DNA of 38,202 nt from an uncultured Phycisphaerales bacterium (lineage in GTDB: Bacteria; Planctomycetota; Phycisphaerae; Sedimentisphaerales; Anaerobacaceae): contig CALEZT010000042.1 of assembly GCA_937927975.1 (NCBI GenBank), positions 1-38,202 of the forward strand. The letters run 5' to 3'. How positions within the stretch are numbered: the first letter of the stretch is position 1; each line of letters starts with the position of its first letter. The notes below the pieces were generated by a model, which saw only the letters and a list, made by a program, of their open reading frames with translations, did not search any database and was not told where the DNA came from. Position numbers and translations under genes: made by a program. Shown here piece by piece: positions 1-6,536 of the stretch.

Positions 1-749
1 ACCCAGCGCCGCAACTCTGACCCTGGGGACTCCTCATAGCGCTGTCGTACTAGAGTACGTTGGCCGAGTCTATGTTCATCCAGCATATACTGTTGCACTC
101 TGCCGGGGAGCTTCTTGGCATCGGCTTCCGTAAGCAGATAGACGGGCAGAACACGCTGTGGATCCGTGATGAACTGATACAAGGCATCAAGGTCATCCTC
201 TGTATTGAGATACCATGGACGGCTTTCGATTTGTCGGGCCATCGAAAGCACAAAGCTCTCGGCCAAGTACCCCACTATCTTGGGTCGTGTGAGTGTGACT
301 TCGGTATCACAAGCGGGCTGCGAAGTGCAGAAAACCCGTACACCGAACTGGTGAGCCCCCGTTGAACCTTGTTTGAGTGCCAAGTCCGTGGTCCACATCC
401 GTCCGGGGACTGCCTTTTGATCCCCGTAAGAAGCGTCTGGATGCGTGAGACGGAGGCTCCATAGTCCCTCTGATGGGACAGTCGCACACTCCACGCTGTA
501 CCCGGGCACCCCGCACTCGAAGTCCACTCCCCTCCAAGCCTCCTGTGGCAATTCGTTTGAGCAGAGCCCACGTACCCAGCCGATGATGGATTTGATGGCC
601 GCGATCCATGCTTCCTCAGCAGTCTGTCCTCCCCTTGGACTCAGTTTCGCGGCAAGTTGATAGGTGGTCCGAACGGTCGGCCCGTCCCGTCTTGATCGAA
701 CCCTGTGGAGTTGGCTGTCCGTACTCTGGAGCGTACCACTGTTCGCCAT
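1..749 (-). CDS. Unrecognised protein, N-terminal part (runs off left edge)
   Basis: A reading frame stays open from an ATG at 749 to the left edge (249 codons, no stop), so the C-terminus lies outside the window. The start is supported by an in-frame stop at 764-762 just upstream and a GGGAG ribosome-binding site 6 nt before the ATG. There is no signal peptide and no clear membrane segment, so a cytoplasmic protein is likely. A Trp/Pro-rich middle contains the strings LWSLRLTHPD and VPGRMWTTDLAL, followed by GVRVFCTSQPAC and PKIVGYLAE. An acidic helical part holds FITDPQRVLPVYLLTEAD. Codon use is less GC-extreme than in the genes to the right (several TCA, ACA, CTA and GTA codons), which hints at a different origin. 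I do not recognise the family. Its isolation from the metabolic genes would fit an accessory or defence-type gene, but that is a guess. Confidence 0.72.
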   Translation of the reverse strand, partial: MANSGTLQSTDSQLHRVRSRRDGPTVRTTYQLAAKLSPRGGQTAEEAWIAAIKSIIGWVRGLCSNELPQEAWRGVDFECGVPGYSVECATVPSEGLWSLRLTHPDASYGDQKAVPGRMWTTDLALKQGSTGAHQFGVRVFCTSQPACDTEVTLTRPKIVGYLAESFVLSMARQIESRPWYLNTEDDLDALYQFITDPQRVLPVYLLTEADAKKLPGRVQQYMLDEHRLGQRTLVRQRYEESPGSELRRW

Positions 750-1196
750 TTCATGCTCCCGTCAATCAAATCATCGCATTTCCAGTCCCACTTGACTATC
801 GATAATCGCCGGCTTGTCGGCCTCATCAAGGATGCAAAAGCTTGCCGCTGTGCGTTCTATCGGCCGAAAGAAGAAGCCAGATAATAGACAATCCACACCG
901 AAACAGGCCTGTTTGGCGAACCTACCTCGTGTCGCAGTAGCAGAACCCCGTTTTCATGCTGCTGGCTCAAAGCGGAAAATGCTCAGGGGTCTGGGGACGG
1001 CGTCCCCAGGGGAGTCGGACCACACGGGTTCGTAGAGCTACTGTATGCGCAGATGGATGCCATCGTTTGAGGATCGCGGGCAGGATGCCCGCGACACGCA
1101 AGGGCGGGACGCCCTCGCCACAAAGAGCCATCCCCGTAGCCTTCGGCCTTGAGGCTGCTACCCGGAGAGTTTCACGATTGCATTGAGCCTGGGATA
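750..1196. other. Intergenic region with no convincing gene
   Basis: This is 447 nt between the start of the partial gene and the glycerate kinase stop. The part at 750-960 is lower in GC and shows no supported gene; it presumably holds the promoter of the leftward partial gene, but I could not pick convincing -35/-10 boxes. The part at about 990-1175 is a composite of inverted repeats, annotated separately. Short frames here lack ribosome-binding sites and are not listed. Confidence 0.7.
985..1175. repeat. Composite of GC-rich palindromes (dispersed repeat family)
   Basis: Four inverted repeats lie in a row. CTGGGGACG/CGTCCCCAG is at 991-1009 with a 1-nt loop. TCGCGGGCA-gga-TGCCCGCGA is at 1074-1094. 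AGGGCG-gga-CGCCCT is at 1101-1115. A looser GTAGCC/GGCTgCTAC stem is at about 1136-1162. The block GGGCGGGACGCCCTCGCCAC at 1102-1121 is found again, identical, inside the glycerate kinase gene at 1929-1948, in both cases preceded by another palindrome with a gga loop. Repetition in two places marks a dispersed element rather than a terminator, and no T-run follows. Confidence 0.7.
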
Positions 1197-2504
1197 TTAA
1201 CGGCTGTGCGCATCCACAAACTCGCGGGCGGCTTCCCCGAGGAGGGATTCGGTGTGGGCGATGGCATAATCGACCGTCATTGCGCCAGTCATGCAGGGGA
1301 GGGCGACTTCGATACCGGAGCGGCGGTAGAGTTCCGGGGGGAGGAGAACTTGGCCGGCGAGGACCGCGACCTTGGCGCCCGCTTCTCGGGCGGCGCGGGC
1401 TACGCCGGAGACTACTTTGCCTCGTAGGGACTGGGTGTCGAAGCGGCCTTCGCCTGTGATGACCCAGTCGGCGTCGGATAGCTCTTGGCGCAAGCCGTTC
1501 TGGGCGATCACTTCGTCTACGCCGGAGACCAGGCTGGCGTCTAAGAAGGCTACTGCGCCTGCTGCCAGGCCCCCTGCTGCGCCGGAGCCTGGGAGGTCCT
1601 TGATGTTCTCGCCGAGCTGGTCCTTCACTCTGGCCGCGAGGTGGGCGAGGTTGGCGTCGAGGATTTCGACCATCTGGGGCGTGGCGCCCTTTTGCGGGCC
1701 GTAGACTCGGGCCGCGCCGTGCTCGCCGCAGAGCGGGTTGTCCACGTCGCACAAGACCTTGACCGCCGGGCGACGGTCAGGGGGTGGCTCGTGACTCGTG
1801 GCTCGTGACTCGCCAGACGGATCACGGGGCACGGGACACGGGGCACCGCTCTTCTCTGTGGTTTCCTGCGAGGCAGAAGGGCTCATCGGACTTGCCCAAG
1901 GCGAGGCCAGGATGGCCTTGCGACGCAAGGGCGGGACGCCCTCGCCACGTGGACCGCTTCGCGGCTCCGCAGGCGGGAGGATCTGATCAACTGCCGCCAA
2001 CTCGCCGCCGCCCAGGCCGATCTCGCGGCCGTCGGCCGTGAGGAATCGCCAGCCGAGGGCCATGGCGGCTCCTACGCCGCCGTCTACTGTTGCGCTGCCG
2101 CCGATCGCGAGGAGGATTTGATCTGCGCCTCGCTCGATCGCGGCCTTGATGAGTTGGCCTGTGCCGTAGGTGGTGGTCTTGAGCGGGTTGTACTGATCCG
2201 GCCGCAAGAGGGGCAGGCCGCTGGCGACGGCCATCTCCACGACGGCCGTACGCGTGTCGGGCAGCCAGACGTAGCCTGCGTTCACGCGCATCTCCGGCAG
2301 CGGGCCCATGACCTCGACCGGGACCCACTCTCCGCCTGCGGCGGCCATCAGAGTGACAGCGGTGCCTTCGCCGCCGTCGGCCATGGGCTTGGCGACGACC
2401 GTCGCATCGGGCCGCGACGAACGGATCGCCTCGGCGACGATGTCGCAGGCCCGCGTCGCGGTCAGCGAGCCTTTGAACGAATCCATTGCGACGACAATCT
2501 TCAT
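1197..2504 (-). CDS. Glycerate kinase with in-frame repeat insertion
   Basis: ATP-dependent glycerate kinase of the GckA/GarK/GlxK family, a cytoplasmic enzyme phosphorylating D-glycerate (to 2- or 3-phosphoglycerate depending on subfamily). The N-terminus KIVVAMDSFKGSLTA is the family signature. Further family blocks are MADGGEGTA, LLAIGGSATVDGG, CDVDNPLCGEHGAA, VYGPQKGATP, GSGAAGGLAAG and WVITGEGRFDTQSL. At 435 residues it is about 55 longer than usual (about 375-385). The excess is a low-complexity stretch at residues 174-245, between the VDQI and KVLCDVDNPL segments, that is encoded by repeat DNA (see the repeat entries). The frame stays open across it and all core blocks remain, so the gene may still be functional. 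ATG at 2504 is preceded by TTGAGG. The gene lies 46 nt after the GH2 gene and is probably cotranscribed with it. Confidence 0.88.
   Translation of the reverse strand: MKIVVAMDSFKGSLTATRACDIVAEAIRSSRPDATVVAKPMADGGEGTAVTLMAAAGGEWVPVEVMGPLPEMRVNAGYVWLPDTRTAVVEMAVASGLPLLRPDQYNPLKTTTYGTGQLIKAAIERGADQILLAIGGSATVDGGVGAAMALGWRFLTADGREIGLGGGELAAVDQILPPAEPRSGPRGEGVPPLRRKAILASPWASPMSPSASQETTEKSGAPCPVPRDPSGESRATSHEPPPDRRPAVKVLCDVDNPLCGEHGAARVYGPQKGATPQMVEILDANLAHLAARVKDQLGENIKDLPGSGAAGGLAAGAVAFLDASLVSGVDEVIAQNGLRQELSDADWVITGEGRFDTQSLRGKVVSGVARAAREAGAKVAVLAGQVLLPPELYRRSGIEVALPCMTGAMTVDYAIAHTESLLGEAAREFVDAHSR
1772..1990 (-). repeat. Repeat element inserted in frame in the glycerate kinase gene
   Basis: The DNA behind residues 174-245 of the glycerate kinase is built of repeats. 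A 14-mer GTGGCTCGTGACTC occurs twice in tandem at 1784-1811. Heptamers ACGGGGC/ACGGGAC/ACGGGGC lie at 1824-1844. A GGCCA-gga-TGGCC palindrome is at 1905-1917. AGGGCG-gga-CGCCCT at 1928-1942 is followed by the same downstream bases as the intergenic copy at 1101-1121. Read on the minus strand both copies translate to GEGVPPLR. The replaced part of the enzyme is normally a short variable linker. Confidence 0.75.
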
Positions 2505-2550
2505 GAAACCTCAAGAAACGCGTGGGTTGAGACCCCACTCTACATTGTCG

Positions 2551-5409
2551 TCATTGCGCCGTTACTGTCGTTTCGGCCGGGGGCAGACCTTCGGCGGAGG
2601 CGGTGATTTTCACCTTGCCCGTTTTGCCGGGCTGGGTCCGCAGGATCAGCATGGCCTTGCCGTAGAAGAGCTTGCGATAGTCCGCCTGGAACGGCTCGAT
2701 CGAGAGCGGGTTGCCGTTGCCGACCCCGGCGATCTCGGCCGGACCATCGACCGTGAACCGAACGAGATTATCCGCCAGCGGGCACAGTGCTCCCTTGTCG
2801 TCGAACGCCTCGACCAGAACGTAACAGAGGTCCTCGCCGGTGGCGGCCAGCTTCGTGCGGTCCGGCGTCAGGCGAAGAACCGCCGGGGCACCCGCTGTCC
2901 GCATAACGGCCTCGCCGATCCGCTGTCCGTCCTTGTAGGCGACGGCCTTCAGTTCGCCCGGCTCATACACGACTTCATTCCATCGCAGGCGGTACGTGTA
3001 GGTCGGCGCGTAGTAGTCGGACTCCGCGTGTGCCGGATACGCCGCGAATTCGCGGATACTCGCCCAGACGTTGCCCTGCAGCCGATTGAATTCGACTCGA
3101 AGGTACCGGCCCTGCGCATCCACGTCGTGGAAAATCTGCGTCGGGCCACCCCACTGCGGGAAGCGGCTGACGTTCTTGGTCACGATCGCTTTCCAGGTTG
3201 AGCCGTCGTCCGAAACCTTGACCTCATATCCGTAGTTCTTTTCCTCCCGCTCGAACTCGATGGCCAGATAGCGGACCGTTCGGCTCTCGCCCAGATCCAC
3301 CTGCCACCACTGGTTCGGGTCCCCCGAGGCAGCGCACCAGCGGGAATTCTTGTCGCTATCGCTGGCGTGCTCGGCCGGATGGCCCTCCTGGCTGGAGCCG
3401 GCCGTCGCGGACCTGCCTTTGGCGAAGTTCGGCGGGCCATCTGGAACGACGCCCTTCTGCCGGCGGCCCAGGGACTTGCCATTGAGGAACAACTCGGCGG
3501 AGTCGCCATTGGTGTAGATGAAAACCGGCACGTTCTGTCCGACGCGGTCGGGCCAGTTCCAGTGCGGCAGAATGTGCAGCGTCTTGACCTCCGGCCGCCA
3601 ATGGCTGCGATACAGGTAGAACCGATCTTTCGGAATCCCGGCCAGGTCCACGATCCCGAAATAGGAACTCTTCGCCTCCCGGCTGAACGGCGTCGGCTCG
3701 CCCAGGTAATCGAAGCCGGTCCAGACCATCTCGCCGGCGACGAAGGGATCGTCCTTCATCAGCTTGAACTCGACGTCGGGGATGTCCGACCAATCCGCGG
3801 CGTTCAGGTCGTACGAATTGACCTGGAACTGCTTGGAGTACTCGTTCTTGCGATTCGGCAGCGGCAACTCGTAGAAGCCCCGCGTGCTGAGCGCAGAGGC
3901 CGATTCGCTGTAGACGATGGGCTTGTCGGGATTCCGCTCGCGATAGATCGCGTAACGCCGCATGTAGTTCCAACCCGTCAGGTCCAGGGCGTCGAAGATC
4001 GGCTGCCTCGCAAGTTCCGGGATATGGCAACCGATGCCGACCGGGCGGGTCGGATCGTACTTGCGAACGACATCGCTCATGAACTTGACCCGCTCCGGCG
4101 TAAGTCCGCTGCGACCGCCTCCGCCGATCTCGTTGCCGATCGACCAGACGACGACCGAAGGATGATTGCGGTCGCGCATCACCAGATTGCGAATCTGTTT
4201 CTCGCCATATTGTTCCAGGGGCGGCTCGTCGCGGATGCGGCCGGCGGTGCCGTCCCACTTGTCGAAGGCCTCGTCCCAGACGACGATGCCCATCCGGTCG
4301 CACAACTCCAGCACCTCCGGCGACGGCGGGTTGTGACTGGTGCGGAGGCAGTTGACGCCCATATCCTTCATGATCTCCAACTGCCGCTCCATGGCGCGGG
4401 TATAGAAGGCGGCGCCGAGAGGGCCGTGGTCGTGGTGCAGGTTCACGCCGAAGAGCTGCACCCGCCGGCCGTTCAGATGGAACCCGTCGTTGGCGGTGAA
4501 CTCGAACGTCCGAACGCCAAACGGGACCGTGTCGGCGTCCACGACCTTCTTGCCCACGCGAACGATCACTTTGGCGGTGTACAGTTTCGGACTGTCGATG
4601 TCCCATCGCTGGGGCTTCTTGAGAGTGAACGACTGATCGAACTCGCCCGTGCCGCCGGCCGGAGCGGAGACTTCGCTTGGCTTGAGACCCGTGGACACGG
4701 ACTTGCCGGAGGGATCGACGACTACGACTTCGACGACCGCCTGGGCAGCCTCGTCGAGGTGGTTCTGGATGGTCGATCGTACCCGCACGGTGGCCGACGC
4801 ATCGTCGACGCTCGGGGTCGTCACGAACGTGCCCCAGTGGGCGATGTGGACCGGATTGCAGACCGTCATCGTCACCTTGCGGTAGATTCCCGCGCCGGGA
4901 TACCAACGGGTGCCCTGGTTGCGGGTGTCCACGTGGACGGCAATGGAGTTTCGCTGCCCGAACTTCACGTAGGGCGTCGCGTCGACGCGGAAGGACATAT
5001 AGCCGTAGTCCCACTGCCCGGCCAGTTGCCCATTGACGTAGACCTTGGGAAAAGCCATCACGCCGTCGAAGTCCAAGTAAACGCGGGAACCGTCGGCGGC
5101 CTTGTCCAGCGTGAACGCCTTGCGATACCAGCCCTCGCCCTTCCAGGGCAGCTTGCCGGCGTAGCCGTCTTCGCTCGGGTTGAACGGTCCGCTGATCGCC
5201 CAGTCATGCGGGATACGAACCGCCTGCCAGGCGGAGTCGTCGAAGCTGGGGTTCTCGGCTCCAGCCTGGGCGCCCTTGGCGAATCTCCAATCCCAATTGA
5301 AGCTCGCGATGCGCCTGTCTGCGAGAGTCTCCGCCGCCTGCGTCTGTGCCACGAGGAACAACATTGCGATCATCCCCCCTGTCATGACGAGTCTCATTCT
5401 CCTGGCCAT
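2551..5409 (-). CDS. Secreted glycoside hydrolase family 2 enzyme with nested discoidin domain
   Basis: Secreted GH2 enzyme of 952 residues, beta-galactosidase/beta-glucuronidase-like; the exact substrate cannot be read from the sequence. The start is ATG 5409, with GAGGAG 6 nt upstream and a signal peptide (MARRMRLV, hydrophobic core, AQTQAAE). Upstream in-frame Met codons lack a ribosome-binding site. Order: sugar-binding jelly roll (about 25-185), Ig-like domain (about 190-300), TIM barrel (about 305-600) with LHHDHGPLG and LRTSHNPP, the acid/base Glu427 in WSIGNEIGG and the probable nucleophile Glu502 in VYSESASA. Then comes a DUF4982-like beta domain, interrupted after LFLNGKSLGRR by an F5/8-type C (discoidin, CBM32-like) domain at about 660-790 (NQWWQVDLGESRTVRYLAIE), resuming at RLRWNEVVYEPGELKAVAYK. 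A final Ig-like domain contains AEIAGVGNGNP. Both catalytic Glu are present. The gene is followed by glycerate kinase. Confidence 0.93.
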   Translation of the reverse strand: MARRMRLVMTGGMIAMLFLVAQTQAAETLADRRIASFNWDWRFAKGAQAGAENPSFDDSAWQAVRIPHDWAISGPFNPSEDGYAGKLPWKGEGWYRKAFTLDKAADGSRVYLDFDGVMAFPKVYVNGQLAGQWDYGYMSFRVDATPYVKFGQRNSIAVHVDTRNQGTRWYPGAGIYRKVTMTVCNPVHIAHWGTFVTTPSVDDASATVRVRSTIQNHLDEAAQAVVEVVVVDPSGKSVSTGLKPSEVSAPAGGTGEFDQSFTLKKPQRWDIDSPKLYTAKVIVRVGKKVVDADTVPFGVRTFEFTANDGFHLNGRRVQLFGVNLHHDHGPLGAAFYTRAMERQLEIMKDMGVNCLRTSHNPPSPEVLELCDRMGIVVWDEAFDKWDGTAGRIRDEPPLEQYGEKQIRNLVMRDRNHPSVVVWSIGNEIGGGGRSGLTPERVKFMSDVVRKYDPTRPVGIGCHIPELARQPIFDALDLTGWNYMRRYAIYRERNPDKPIVYSESASALSTRGFYELPLPNRKNEYSKQFQVNSYDLNAADWSDIPDVEFKLMKDDPFVAGEMVWTGFDYLGEPTPFSREAKSSYFGIVDLAGIPKDRFYLYRSHWRPEVKTLHILPHWNWPDRVGQNVPVFIYTNGDSAELFLNGKSLGRRQKGVVPDGPPNFAKGRSATAGSSQEGHPAEHASDSDKNSRWCAASGDPNQWWQVDLGESRTVRYLAIEFEREEKNYGYEVKVSDDGSTWKAIVTKNVSRFPQWGGPTQIFHDVDAQGRYLRVEFNRLQGNVWASIREFAAYPAHAESDYYAPTYTYRLRWNEVVYEPGELKAVAYKDGQRIGEAVMRTAGAPAVLRLTPDRTKLAATGEDLCYVLVEAFDDKGALCPLADNLVRFTVDGPAEIAGVGNGNPLSIEPFQADYRKLFYGKAMLILRTQPGKTGKVKITASAEGLPPAETTVTAQ

Positions 5410-5460
5410 TCGATTCTCCTCACTCGATGCCATTGCGATCCGTGTGCCCACAAAAAGACA

Positions 5461-5513
5461 GGCCCTTGCTCGCGGTATTGTACCTGGACAGCACAATTCC
5501 GCAAGCAAGGGCC
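5461..5513 (-). terminator. Inverted repeat: terminator of the upstream gene or operator
   Basis: GGCCCTTGCTCGCGG at 5461-5475 pairs with CCGCAAGCAAGGGCC at 5499-5513 (14 of 15 positions) around a 23-nt loop. On the minus strand the second arm is followed by TGTCTTTTTG, the pattern of a Rho-independent terminator for the gene ending at 5608, although the loop is long. Because the GH2 promoter candidate sits in the loop, a regulatory dyad is the alternative. Confidence 0.4.
5477..5504 (-). promoter_or_regulatory. Candidate promoter of the GH2 gene
   Basis: On the minus strand TTGCGG (5504-5499) and TACAAT (5482-5477) are separated by 16 nt. This would start transcription about 60 nt before the GH2 ATG. 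The two boxes lie inside the 15-bp inverted repeat at 5461-5513, which may therefore be an operator. Prediction from sequence only. Confidence 0.35.
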
Positions 5514-5607
5514 GTATCAGCGAGTTTGAGGTTTCAAGTGTGAAGTCTGAGGCAAATCACCGTGATCCGATGCTTCCGCCTTCAAACTCCCCACTTCAGA
5601 GTTCGCA

Positions 5608-6141
5608 TCACTGTCCGCGTCTCTGTCCGCCTCGCTCCATCATCCGCTGGACCATCTCGGGATCCATGCCCATCGCGGCCATCTTGTCCTGGAACTGCTT
5701 CTGCCGCTCGTCGATGATCTTCTGGACCTTGGCGGCGGTCGCGGTGGCGTTCTCGCTCTTGGCAGAGGCCAGCAGCTCATTGAGCGGCGTCATCGCTTCC
5801 CGGTGCTCGCGGGCCAACTGCATGGTGCCCTTGAGGGTGTCGATCTGCTTCTGAATCTCGGCCATAACCGCGGTCTGCTCTTCCTGCCTCTTGGTCATCT
5901 CTTCGCGCATCTTGGTGCGTTCATCGTCGGTCATGTCCTGGAAATTGCCCCGTGCAGCGGGCTGTTGTTCCGCCATGGCCTTGAGTTTCCCGACCTGCTC
6001 CTGCAGTGCCGCGATGGCCTTGAGACGCGTTTCCCGCATCGGACCGAATCCCCGGCCGCCGCCTTGAGGTTGTGCGAACGCACTCCAGGCCAGGACGCCG
6101 CTCAATACGATGCCGCCAACGAGAACCAAACGTTTGTTCAT
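5608..6141 (-). CDS. Secreted coiled-coil protein, Spy/CpxP-like
   Basis: A 177-residue exported protein. The start is ATG 6141 (MNKRLVLVGG), with GGAGGG upstream and a signal peptide ending near SAFAQ. The mature part begins with a Gly-rich stretch (PQGGGRGFG) and is then almost wholly alpha-helical: MTDDERTKMREEMTKRQEE, long Gln/Lys/Glu-rich heptads, and a C-terminal Met/Arg-rich tail (MGMDPEMVQRMMERGG). This matches the size and style of the periplasmic Spy/CpxP or heavy-metal-resistance family (extracytoplasmic chaperones or sensors), but the LTxxQ motifs that define Spy are not obvious, so the assignment is by resemblance. It lies about 200 nt upstream of the GH2 start on the same strand, separated by a terminator-like hairpin, and is divergent from the large operon on the right. 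Confidence 0.75.
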   Translation of the reverse strand: MNKRLVLVGGIVLSGVLAWSAFAQPQGGGRGFGPMRETRLKAIAALQEQVGKLKAMAEQQPAARGNFQDMTDDERTKMREEMTKRQEEQTAVMAEIQKQIDTLKGTMQLAREHREAMTPLNELLASAKSENATATAAKVQKIIDERQKQFQDKMAAMGMDPEMVQRMMERGGQRRGQ

Positions 6142-6536
6142 GGTGCTGCCCTCCAAAAAGGATGTTTCCAACGACCCGACGATCGACCCCCACATCGGGA
6201 GCCGTGATTCGACATTACACCTCAGTCAGACGCCCCAGGTTAACACAATATTGCGGCAATGCTGGATCACCATTTTCAAGAAGTCCTGCTCAACGACGGC
6301 TCGACCCGCCATGCGCAGAACTCCTCCTTCTCCAGGTAGTGGCTTCATTGGGAGTGCGGTGACAGGAAATATCTCTTTTTTTCAGGTGCAATCGGAATTG
6401 CAGTCTGCGCGTCTACCTTTGCATCTTCTCCTCTATGGACGCATGAACTACAATGGGGTCGGGCCGTATAGCTCGTTGCCGCAGACAGCCCGGCGCTGCC
6501 TTCGTATAACAGACTGAAATGCGGACAGGAAAAGAC
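6142..6536. other. Divergent intergenic region
   Basis: This is 395 nt between the leftward Spy-like gene and the rightward operon, with lower GC than the genes. It should contain promoters for both directions. A candidate for the leftward gene is listed separately. For the rightward operon a TACAAT hexamer at 6449-6454 with a weak TTCTCC 17 nt upstream is the best I see. No gene is supported here; the short frames are low quality. Confidence 0.6.
6214..6243 (-). promoter_or_regulatory. Candidate promoter of the Spy-like gene
   Basis: On the minus strand TTAACC (6243-6238) and TGTAAT (6219-6214) are separated by 18 nt. The predicted transcript would have a leader of about 65 nt before the ATG at 6141. 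Moderate match to a sigma-70 consensus; prediction only. Confidence 0.3.

Noticed and set aside
814..1035. Small plus-strand frame in the left intergenic region
   Set aside because: No ribosome-binding site, and its end runs into the repeat composite.
967..1752. 261-codon Arg/Pro-rich minus-strand frame
   Set aside because: Out-of-frame shadow of glycerate kinase continuing into palindromic repeats; composition is not protein-like. It was useful only for showing that both repeat copies read GEGVPPLR.
1784..1844. Tandem 14-mers and heptamers considered as a CRISPR or phase-variation tract
   Set aside because: Only two or three units with no spacers, and lengths that are not set up for frame switching; better explained as part of the inserted repeat.
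3367..5529. 720-codon plus-strand frame opposite the GH2 gene
   Set aside because: Antisense shadow of a high-GC gene. The GH2 frame has all domains and a ribosome-binding site; the opposite frame has no recognisable motif.
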